Positions 1 to 6,839 of a stretch of DNA of 14,806 nt are shown here, one piece after another. Origin of the DNA: Clostridia bacterium (GTDB lineage Bacteria > Bacillota > Clostridia > Christensenellales > UBA1242); NCBI GenBank assembly GCA_017616705.1, contig JAFZXQ010000053.1:1-14806 (forward strand). Direction: 5' to 3'. The notes beneath the pieces were generated by a model. It was not told where the DNA came from. It saw only the letters and a program-made list of their open reading frames with translations, and did no database searches. Positions within the stretch are counted from its first letter, which is position 1. Each line of letters begins with the position of its first letter. The translations under genes were made by a program, and so were the position numbers.

Positions 1-80
1 AAAATTTATATAGTATTAAAGAAGTAGAGGCAAATGATTATTTTTCTAACATACAAAAGATTTTAGAAGGTTTAATTTAA
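1..80 (+). CDS. C-terminal end of an upstream gene (partial), possibly scpB
   Basis: An open frame entering from the window edge (codons in frame from base 3) gives 25 residues ending IQKILEGLI and stops at TAA 78-80, directly abutting the rluB start at 81. The fragment is too short to identify by sequence. In many Firmicutes the gene before rluB is scpB, the segregation and condensation protein of the SMC complex, so that is the best guess from gene order alone. The tail carries the AGAAGG ribosome-binding site (65-70) used by rluB, so the two genes are surely co-transcribed. Confidence 0.6.
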   Translation, partial: NLYSIKEVEANDYFSNIQKILEGLI

Positions 81-785
81 ATGAGAATTAATAAATATTT
101 AGCAAGTTGCGGGTTGGGTTCGCGAAGAAAAGTCGAAGAACTTATTAAGGAAGGAAGAGTTTGTGTTGACGGAAAAGTTGAAACAAACCTTTCAACTGAT
201 ATAACCGATAAAAACGAAGTTACTGTTGACGGAAATGTTTGTGCGCCTAATAGCGAGTTTGTTTACCTTTTGCTTCATAAGCCAAAGGGTTATATTTCTT
301 CGGTTAGTGATGATCGCGGAAGAAAAACGGTTATGGACCTTATTCCAAAAGAATTAAGATTTGTTAAACCTGTTGGAAGGCTTGACTATGACAGCGAAGG
401 TCTGCTAATTTTAACAAATGATGGCGACCTTGCTTTTAATTTAACTCATCCTTCTAAGCAGATAGGCAAAACTTATTTAGTTAAAATTGAAGGCAATATA
501 ACCGAAGGACAATTAGCTGTTTTAAGAAATGGCGCCGTTGTTGATGGCGTTAGGCTTGCTAAATGTAAGGCAAAGGTTATTGAAAATAAAGATAATATAA
601 CAAAACTTGAAGTGACAATTTTTGAAGGCAAAAATAGAGAAATCAGGAAGATGTTTGAGGCTGTTGGTTATCTTGTTATCTTCCTTAAAAGAACAAAAAT
701 TGGTGAGTTAACTTTAAGGGGTGTTGATAGGGGCGCATATAGAAATTTAACCCCAAGTGAAGTTGCTTATTTAAAGGCATTATAA
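81..785 (+). CDS. rluB: Ribosomal large-subunit pseudouridine synthase, RluB/RsuA family
   Basis: This 234-residue enzyme isomerises uridine to pseudouridine in rRNA. An S4 RNA-binding domain occupies about residues 1-60 (MRINKYLASCGLGSRRK start). The catalytic domain follows, with the family motif GRLDYDSEGLLILTNDGDL at about 99-117; Asp102 is the expected catalytic aspartate. The KNREIRKMF segment near the C terminus is also typical of the RluB/RluE/RluF/RsuA group. Length is normal. The ATG at 81 is supported by AGAAGG at 65-70. The TAA stop overlaps the next ATG by one base (785), implying translational coupling. The family call is firm. RluB rather than RsuA is inferred from clostridial gene order, and the exact target uridine cannot be read from sequence. 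Confidence 0.93.
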   Translation: MRINKYLASCGLGSRRKVEELIKEGRVCVDGKVETNLSTDITDKNEVTVDGNVCAPNSEFVYLLLHKPKGYISSVSDDRGRKTVMDLIPKELRFVKPVGRLDYDSEGLLILTNDGDLAFNLTHPSKQIGKTYLVKIEGNITEGQLAVLRNGAVVDGVRLAKCKAKVIENKDNITKLEVTIFEGKNREIRKMFEAVGYLVIFLKRTKIGELTLRGVDRGAYRNLTPSEVAYLKAL

Positions 786-2011
786 TGAAGGTTTGCGTTA
801 TTGGTGGCGGAGCAAGTGGCTTAATGGCTAGCGTTTTACTCGCGCGAAGGGGCGTGAGCGTTTCTTTGTTTGAAAAAAATAAAGAACTGGGCAAAAAAAT
901 TTTAATAACTGGCAAAGGGCGCTGTAATGTTACCACTATTAAAACAGGCGAAGAGTTTTTAGAAAATGTTATTCGTGGTAAAAAATTTCTTTTAAGCGCT
1001 GAAAAAAACTTTTCATCAAACAAAACTATTGAGTTTTTTGAAAACCTTGGTGTTAAACTTAAAGTTGAGCGCGGTGGGCGTGTTTTTCCGGTTAGTGATG
1101 ACGCTAAAACAATTCGTGACGCTTTTGTTAGCGCGCTAAAGAAAGAGAAAGTTGAAATTAATCTTAATAGTGAAGTAAGTGAAATTTTAGTTAAAAACGA
1201 TAAATTCTATGGAATTGTTGTTAATGGCAAAAAATTAGATTTTGACGCCTGCGTTATTGCAACAGGTGGGCTTAGTTATCAAACAACGGGCTCAACAGGT
1301 GACGGATTAAAGTTTGCTAAAAATGTTGGTCATAGCATTACGGAAGTTAAACCTGCGCTTAACGGAATTAAAGTTAAAGAAAAGTTAAACCTTGAAGGGT
1401 TAAGTTTGAAAAATGTTAAAGTTAGTGCTGTTTCAAATGGAAAAATTGTTTATTCTAGCGAGATTGGGGAAATGCTTTTCACAAAGGTTGGAATAAGTGG
1501 GCCATTAGTTTTAACAATGTCAAGTTATGTTAACAGAAGCCATATTGAAAAAATTATAATTGACTTTAAACCTGCTCTTTCAAATGAGCAAATAAACGCA
1601 AGAATTGAAAGAGAAATTAAAGCGAACGGAAAGAAACAATTAAAAACATTGCTTAGATCATTTTTGCCTGAAAGATTGGTTGAAGAGTTTGTTTTAAGGC
1701 TTAAAGTTAACGGCGATTTAAAAATCAGCCAGTTAACAAAAGAAACAAAAAATGCCTTGATTGGTTTGTTTAAGAGTTTTGAGTTAACAATGGTTGAAGT
1801 TGAACCTATTGAAACAAGCGTAATAACAAGTGGTGGGGTTAGCCTTGATGAAATAAGCCCAAAAGATATGAGTTCTAAAAAAGTTAGCAATTTATTCTTT
1901 ATTGGCGAATGCCTTGATGTTGACGCGCTAACGGGGGGCTTTAACCTTCAAATTGCATTTATGACGGCTAACGCTTGCGCTAATTCAAAACTTTTTGAGG
2001 AGGTAATATAA
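785..2011 (+). CDS. HI0933/BaiN-type FAD-dependent oxidoreductase
   Basis: This 408-residue flavoprotein has an N-terminal Rossmann FAD-binding motif, VIGGGASG (GxGxxG at residues 7-12), with Glu30 placed for the adenosine ribose. The family signature GKKILITGKGRCNVTT lies at about 36-51, an internal ATGGLSYQTTGSTGDG block follows, and the C-terminal FAD-closing segment is GECLDVDALTGGFNLQIA. These are hallmarks of the HI0933/YhiN family. One clostridial relative, BaiN, acts in bile-acid dehydroxylation, but most members have no proven substrate, so I assign no reaction. It starts inside the rluB stop and ends inside the plsC start, each with a one-base overlap; AAAGG at 773-777 can serve as its ribosome-binding site. 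Presence beside rluB is common in Firmicutes. Confidence 0.9.
   Translation: MKVCVIGGGASGLMASVLLARRGVSVSLFEKNKELGKKILITGKGRCNVTTIKTGEEFLENVIRGKKFLLSAEKNFSSNKTIEFFENLGVKLKVERGGRVFPVSDDAKTIRDAFVSALKKEKVEINLNSEVSEILVKNDKFYGIVVNGKKLDFDACVIATGGLSYQTTGSTGDGLKFAKNVGHSITEVKPALNGIKVKEKLNLEGLSLKNVKVSAVSNGKIVYSSEIGEMLFTKVGISGPLVLTMSSYVNRSHIEKIIIDFKPALSNEQINARIEREIKANGKKQLKTLLRSFLPERLVEEFVLRLKVNGDLKISQLTKETKNALIGLFKSFELTMVEVEPIETSVITSGGVSLDEISPKDMSSKKVSNLFFIGECLDVDALTGGFNLQIAFMTANACANSKLFEEVI
1997..2004 (+). promoter_or_regulatory. Strong Shine-Dalgarno site for plsC
   Basis: GAGGAGGT lies inside the end of the flavoprotein gene, six bases before the ATG at 2011. It fixes that start and suggests independent ribosome loading as well as coupling through the stop/start overlap. 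Confidence 0.8.
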
Positions 2012-2634
2012 TGCTTTTTTGGATAATGTTTATTATTGCATTTATTCCGCTAGTTATTATTTTTCCTGCTAGAGTTTTTAAACGTAAAAATTTAAAACAG
2101 GTTAAAGGTGGTGCAGTTTTAGTTTGTAACCATTATTCAAACCTTGATTGTATTGAGCTTTTTATTCATTTAAGAAAGCATATTCGTTTTCTTGCGAAAA
2201 CCGAATTGTTTAATACTAAGTTTAAAAGACACTTTTTTAAAACGGTTGGTTGCATTGAAATAAAACGTGGCGAAGCCGATATCAATGCTATAAAAAACAG
2301 CCTTGCGGTTTTAAAGAAAAATAAGATACTCGGGGTTTTCCCTGAAGGAACAAGAAACCTTGAAGAAAAAGAAGGTTTAGGCGAAGTTCATAGTGGCGCC
2401 ATTGTTATTGCAGCAAGGGCAGGCGATCCTATTATTCCAACTTTAATTTATAGAAAACCAAAAGCGTTTAGAAAAAATTATATTATTATTGGCGAGCCAT
2501 TTTTCGTTGATAGTCAAATTCCTAAAAAACCAACGCCAGAAGAGATTGAAGCGGCAAGACAAAAACTCATTAACGTTTCAAATGATTTAAGAAAACAAAT
2601 TGACGAAAAACTAACTAAAAAGAAAAAGGGCTAA
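2011..2634 (+). CDS. plsC: 1-acyl-sn-glycerol-3-phosphate acyltransferase
   Basis: This 207-residue membrane-associated enzyme adds the second acyl chain to lysophosphatidic acid, giving phosphatidic acid for phospholipid synthesis. A hydrophobic N terminus (about residues 3-20) anchors it. The catalytic HX4D motif is NHYSNLD (His41, Asp46), and the glycerol-phosphate binding motif VFPEGTRN lies at about 109-116. Further conserved blocks (FLAKTELF, GCIEIKRGE, PIIPTLIYR) match the PlsC family in order and spacing. It follows the flavoprotein with a one-base overlap and a strong ribosome-binding site. In many clostridia a cytidylate kinase gene sits between these two genes; it is absent here. 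The C terminus is lysine-rich (KKKKG). No terminator is visible before the next gene. Confidence 0.93.
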   Translation: MLFWIMFIIAFIPLVIIFPARVFKRKNLKQVKGGAVLVCNHYSNLDCIELFIHLRKHIRFLAKTELFNTKFKRHFFKTVGCIEIKRGEADINAIKNSLAVLKKNKILGVFPEGTRNLEEKEGLGEVHSGAIVIAARAGDPIIPTLIYRKPKAFRKNYIIIGEPFFVDSQIPKKPTPEEIEAARQKLINVSNDLRKQIDEKLTKKKKG

Positions 2635-2680
2635 ACATAATATAAAGCGTTATTGAATAAAATTAACCAAAGGTGAAGTT

Positions 2681-5341
2681 ATGAACTTTTGGCAAAATAG
2701 TGTTGATAACGTTTTAAAAGAAGTTGGGTCTAATAAACTTGGTTTGACTGAAAGAGAAGTCCAATTAAGTTTAAAAAGATATGGAAGTAATAATATTGAA
2801 AAACAAAAAAAGGTGAGCGTAATTGCTCGCTTTTTTGCGCAGTTTAAAAATATTATGATAATAGTTTTGCTGGTTAGCGCGTTTATTAGTTTAACACTTG
2901 CTTTAGTTAAAGGAGAATATGGTGATTTAATTGAAAGCGGAATAATCTTTTTTATTGTTATAGTCAATTCAATTATTGGCGTTGTTCAAGAAAAGCGTGC
3001 TGAAGATAGTTTGGCATTGCTTGCTCAAAAAACTGCAAAAACTGCATTAGTTTTACGCAAAAATGGCGCAAAACGCATTCTTTCAAGCGAGGTTGTTGTT
3101 GGAGATATCGTTGAACTTGCGGCTGGCGACTTTGTTCCGGCTGATATTAGACTAATAGATAGCCAAAATTTAAAATGTGATGAAAGTATTCTTACCGGCG
3201 AAAGTCACGCTGTTTTTAAAAATGCTAATTTTGTTGGCAATGCTTTAACGCCCCTCGCTGAAAGAGAAAATATGTGTTTAGCGGGAACTAACGTTACTTT
3301 TGGATCAGGTAAAGGCGTTGTTGTTAGTGTTGGTGAAAACACGCAAATGGGCAAGATTGCCAAAATTTTAAATAAGAGCATAAAAGAAAAATCACCACTT
3401 GAAAAGAATATTGATAAAATTGGCAAAATTATAACAATCGGTGTTTTAGCAATTGTTTTAGTTGTTTTTATTGTTGAACTTATTTTTTCTTCAACGCTTT
3501 CTATTTTTGAAGCATTTTTAATTGCAATAGCCTTGGCTGTTGCTGCGATTCCGGAAAGCCTGCCGGCAGTTATAACAATTATTATGGCGCTTGGCGTTGA
3601 ACGGCTTGCAAAACAAGGCGCTATTGTTAAAACACTTGGCGCTGTTGAAACGCTGGGGTGCTGTAATGTTATTTGCAGCGATAAAACCGGAACATTAACT
3701 CAAAACGATATGCAAGTGAAACATATTTTTTCAAATGGCATAATTTTTAATGAAGACGAGTTTAAACCAGAAAGCAATAACTATTTAATGATGGGCATTA
3801 AGTTTTGTAACAACGCAAAAATTAGTGATAAAAAAATTATTGGTGACGCAACAGAAACTAGTCTTTTAAAGTTTTGCGAAAAGAAGGGAAATAGTTTTAT
3901 TAGCGAAAGAATTTTTGAAATTCCGTTTAATAGCACTAGTAAAACCATGACAACTATAAATAAGGTTGATGATAAGTTGATTGCTTTTTCAAAAGGGGCG
4001 CTTGATTACTTAATTGATGGTTGCGATTTTGTTTATGAAAATGGTTTTATTAGGCCAATTAATCAAGAAGATAAAAAAGCAATTATTAATTCACATAACA
4101 TATTGGCTTCTTCTGGCGAAAGAGTTTTAGCGGTTTCAATGCAATATGTTAACGATGAAAAAAGTGCAAAAAACACGCAATTTTTGGCAAAAAACAATGT
4201 TTTTCTAGGTTTTTTAGGAATTTTTGACCCTCCAAGGCGCGATGTTAAGGTAACAATTGAATCGTGCGCTAAAGCAGGGCTTAAAACAATTATGATAACA
4301 GGTGACCACCCTGACACTGCTTTTAGCGTTGCTAAAGAAATAGGAATCGCTAAAAGCAGAAGCGAAGTTTTATTAGGAAAAGAACTTGAAAGAATGAGTG
4401 ATAAAGAATTAAAGAATAGAATAACCAACTATTCTGTTTTTTGCAGGGTCACTCCTGAAGATAAGGTTAAAATAGTTAAAGCGTTAAAGAGTTGTGGCAA
4501 GATTGTTGCAATGACCGGAGACGGAGTTAATGATGCCCCTAGTTTAAAAGTTAGTGATATCGGAACGAGCATGGGAAGCGGAACGGACGTAACAAAAAGT
4601 GTTGCTGATTTAATTTTAACAGATAATAAATTTTCAACAATTGTTGTTGCAATTAAAGAGGGGAGAACAATTTTTAATAACATTCAAAAGACACTTCAGT
4701 TTTTAATTTCAACCAACGCCGTTGAAGTTTTAGGAATTTTTATTACGGCACTATTATTAAAAAATGCAGTTTTTCTTCTTCCGAGCCAAATTTTGTTTAT
4801 AAATTTAATAACTGATAGCCTGCCGGCCTTTGCTCTAGGCCTTGAACCAAGCGAAAAAGATGTTTTAAACTATCCGCCAAGAGATAGTAAGACTTCACTT
4901 TTTTCTGGGGAAATTGGAACGGGGATAATTTATCAGGCCTTTGTTCAAACACTTGTTGTTCTAGTTATGTTTGTTATCAGTAATGCTAAACTTGGTAATG
5001 CTGTTGCTAGCACTATGGTATTTTTGACAATTTGTTATATGCAAATAATTCATGCGGTTAACTGCAAAACAACAAAGAGCCTAACTAAAATTAACATTTT
5101 TGCAAATAAAACTTTTAATATTAGTTTTGTTGTTTTGTTTGGTTTGATAACAATGGTTGGTTTAATCTCACCGCTTCAGGCTGCTTTTAATATTGTTCCT
5201 TTAACGCTGGGGCAATGGGGAATTGTTGCGCTTTGCAGCGCGTCAATAATTCCTGTAGTTGAAATAAGCAAGTTCTTTATGCACCATAAATTTGGTGATA
5301 AAAAACTTGCTTACAAAAGTTTAAAAATTGTTAAAAACTAG
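2681..5341 (+). CDS. P2A-type calcium-transporting P-type ATPase
   Basis: This 886-residue ion pump has every P-type landmark in order: actuator LTGES (171-175), phosphorylated Asp334 in CSDKTGTLT, nucleotide-domain FSKGA (about 437-441), MITGDHP (538-544), and hinge TGDGVNDAP (612-620). Residues expected to bind calcium in SERCA-like pumps are present: M4 AAIPESLPAV (Glu292), M5 Asn679 and Glu682 in STNAVEVLG, M6 Asn708 and Asp712 in NLITDSLPA. The M4 motif is PESLP rather than the commoner PEGLP. About ten hydrophobic membrane spans are visible. The likely role is Ca2+ export; Mn2+ or another cation cannot be excluded. The start is set by AAAGGTGA at 2669-2676. It follows plsC after 46 bases without an obvious terminator, so read-through is likely. 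Its TAG stop overlaps the opposing RadC-family stop. Confidence 0.92.
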   Translation: MNFWQNSVDNVLKEVGSNKLGLTEREVQLSLKRYGSNNIEKQKKVSVIARFFAQFKNIMIIVLLVSAFISLTLALVKGEYGDLIESGIIFFIVIVNSIIGVVQEKRAEDSLALLAQKTAKTALVLRKNGAKRILSSEVVVGDIVELAAGDFVPADIRLIDSQNLKCDESILTGESHAVFKNANFVGNALTPLAERENMCLAGTNVTFGSGKGVVVSVGENTQMGKIAKILNKSIKEKSPLEKNIDKIGKIITIGVLAIVLVVFIVELIFSSTLSIFEAFLIAIALAVAAIPESLPAVITIIMALGVERLAKQGAIVKTLGAVETLGCCNVICSDKTGTLTQNDMQVKHIFSNGIIFNEDEFKPESNNYLMMGIKFCNNAKISDKKIIGDATETSLLKFCEKKGNSFISERIFEIPFNSTSKTMTTINKVDDKLIAFSKGALDYLIDGCDFVYENGFIRPINQEDKKAIINSHNILASSGERVLAVSMQYVNDEKSAKNTQFLAKNNVFLGFLGIFDPPRRDVKVTIESCAKAGLKTIMITGDHPDTAFSVAKEIGIAKSRSEVLLGKELERMSDKELKNRITNYSVFCRVTPEDKVKIVKALKSCGKIVAMTGDGVNDAPSLKVSDIGTSMGSGTDVTKSVADLILTDNKFSTIVVAIKEGRTIFNNIQKTLQFLISTNAVEVLGIFITALLLKNAVFLLPSQILFINLITDSLPAFALGLEPSEKDVLNYPPRDSKTSLFSGEIGTGIIYQAFVQTLVVLVMFVISNAKLGNAVASTMVFLTICYMQIIHAVNCKTTKSLTKINIFANKTFNISFVVLFGLITMVGLISPLQAAFNIVPLTLGQWGIVALCSASIIPVVEISKFFMHHKFGDKKLAYKSLKIVKN

Positions 5342-6117
5342 TTATTAACGATATAGTTTTCTGACTCAAAACTTGAAGGTTTAATTGAATCTTTGTTAGG
5401 AAGTGGAAGCGTTTTATATGCTGAAAGTTTGATGCTGTTAATAAGGTTAAGCTCTGCAAAACTTGATTCGCCTTCAGGGGAAACAATAATATGGTCAACA
5501 ACGTCAATATCATTTAACATGCAAGAACAAATAATTGTTCGCGTAAAGGTTAAATCTTCATCGCTAGGCAAACAATTTGTTGTTGTGTGGCAATGAGAGA
5601 TAATAATTCTTCCGCAATTATTTTTAATTGCAAATTCGCTAATATCTCTAATGTTGATATCAATTCTGTTAAGATTGCCTGATTTAATAAGTTTGCTGGT
5701 TATAACTTTGTTTTTGCCATTAAGGCAGATAACAAAGAAATATTCTTCATTAAAATCTGGGTAAAGCGAACGGCAATAATTTTTAGCAGCGCTAGAACTA
5801 TTAATTGGTAAAACCTTCTTTTTATCAAGGTTATATCTAGTTTTAAGTGAAGCAAATAAATTAACCAAAATAGCAGAATTATCACCGATTCCATCAACTT
5901 CTTTTAGCGCTGAAATATCAGCGTCTAAAACATTTGAAAGACTTCCAAACCTATCTAAAAGGCGGTGAGCAATAGGGTTAACGTCAATTCTAGGAATACT
6001 AAAATAAAGCAAAAACTCTAAAACTTCGTGATCAGAAAAAGCATCAAGCCCAAACTTTTTGAACTTGTTTTTCATTCTTTGCCTATGGTTAGAGTGAAGT
6101 GGTTTATTTTCTTTCAT
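5338..6117 (-). CDS. radC: RadC-family JAB/MPN-domain protein
   Basis: This 259-residue protein has the usual RadC layout: N-terminal HRQRMKNKFKKFG (about 11-23), a helix-hairpin-helix-like segment ending LKEVDGIGDNSA (about 71-82), and a C-terminal JAB metalloprotease-like fold. Metal ligands are kept: His175 and His177 in SHCH, Ser185 and Asp188 in LPSDED, with canonical spacing. The usual HNHPSG signature reads HCHTTT, so the residues after the histidines diverge. Despite its name, RadC has no established repair role; the biochemical activity is unknown. No Shine-Dalgarno precedes the ATG at 6117, but a good promoter ends six bases upstream, so a leaderless mRNA is likely. The gene converges on the calcium ATPase, sharing a CTAG. 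The C-terminal 25 residues look less conserved. Confidence 0.85.
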   Translation of the reverse strand: MKENKPLHSNHRQRMKNKFKKFGLDAFSDHEVLEFLLYFSIPRIDVNPIAHRLLDRFGSLSNVLDADISALKEVDGIGDNSAILVNLFASLKTRYNLDKKKVLPINSSSAAKNYCRSLYPDFNEEYFFVICLNGKNKVITSKLIKSGNLNRIDINIRDISEFAIKNNCGRIIISHCHTTTNCLPSDEDLTFTRTIICSCMLNDIDVVDHIIVSPEGESSFAELNLINSIKLSAYKTLPLPNKDSIKPSSFESENYIVNN

Positions 6118-6123
6118 AACATT

Positions 6124-6152
6124 ATTTTACAAAATGTGACAAAAATTTTCAA
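6124..6152 (-). promoter_or_regulatory. Predicted promoter of the RadC-family gene
   Basis: On the minus strand TTGAAA (6152-6147), a 17-base spacer and TAAAAT (6129-6124) match sigma-A boxes at five of six bases each. Seven bases past the -10 falls on the A of the ATG at 6117, predicting transcription from the start codon itself. Confidence 0.55.
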
Positions 6153-6214
6153 CTATTTATCAAAATTAATTTTGTCAAAAGTCAATAAATTCTTTTAATG
6201 GCGACTTAAAATAA

Positions 6215-6243
6215 TTGACTAACTCTAACGAAAAGTTTAAACT
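6215..6243 (+). promoter_or_regulatory. Possible promoter of the LemA/DUF2207 operon
   Basis: TTGACT (6215-6220), 17 bases, TAAACT (6238-6243). The -35 is good and the -10 moderate. TAGAAT at 6249-6254 is a better -10 but lacks a spaced -35. A clear AAAGGAGA ribosome-binding site follows at 6261-6268. Confidence 0.4.
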
Positions 6244-6276
6244 TAAATTAGAATAATTTAAAAGGAGATAAAAATT

Positions 6277-6837
6277 ATGTGGTGGATTGTTCCAGTCGTT
6301 ATTGGCGCATTAATCTTATTAGTTATTGTTTGGTATATTGCTTGCGCAAATAACTTTGTTCGTCTTAAAAACAATATTGAAGAAGCATTTTCAACGATGG
6401 ACGTTTATTTAAAGAAAAGATTTGATCTTATTCCTAATATCGTTGAAACCGTAAAGGGTTATGCAAAACACGAGAAGGAAACTTTTGCTGAAATAACAGC
6501 AGCAAGAGCAGGTGTTGGAAGTGCTAAAACTGCTAATGAAAAAATCAAAGCAGAAAATAGAATGAGTCAAGCAATAACAAGCCTTTTTGCTATTGCTGAA
6601 AATTATCCTGAACTTAAAGCAAACACAAACTTTCTTGATCTTCAAAACCAATTAAAGGTTATTGAAAGCGAAATTGCTAATTCAAGAAAATATTATAATG
6701 CTTGTGTTAAGGCTTATAATATCAAAATTGATATTTTCCCTTCAAGCATTGTTGCTAGAAATAAACATCTTGAAAAAGCAACATTATTTGAAATAACTAA
6801 TGTTAAAGAAAGAGAAAACGTTAAGGTTCAATTTTAA
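6277..6837 (+). CDS. lemA: LemA family membrane protein
   Basis: This 186-residue protein has one N-terminal transmembrane helix (about residues 4-24), then the LemA signature NNFVRLKNNIEEAFSTMDVY, followed by RFDLIPNIVETVKGYAKHE. The remainder is helical, with NSRKYYNACVKAYN (about 134-147) and a short hydrophobic IFPSSIVA segment, all typical. LemA proteins are widespread and structurally helical; their molecular function is not settled. The start at 6277 is fixed by AAAGGAGA at 6261-6268. Two bases separate its stop from the DUF2207 gene, so they form an operon. LemA genes commonly sit next to DUF2207 or TPM-domain proteins, suggesting a joint envelope-associated role (inference from recurrent pairing). 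Confidence 0.93.
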   Translation: MWWIVPVVIGALILLVIVWYIACANNFVRLKNNIEEAFSTMDVYLKKRFDLIPNIVETVKGYAKHEKETFAEITAARAGVGSAKTANEKIKAENRMSQAITSLFAIAENYPELKANTNFLDLQNQLKVIESEIANSRKYYNACVKAYNIKIDIFPSSIVARNKHLEKATLFEITNVKERENVKVQF

Positions 6838-6839
6838 TT

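Noticed and set aside
685..4683. Several minus-strand open frames inside rluB, the flavoprotein and the ATPase
   Set aside because: All lie opposite strongly supported genes, are Leu/Phe/Ser-rich as expected for antisense of such sequences, and have no ribosome-binding sites or recognisable domains.
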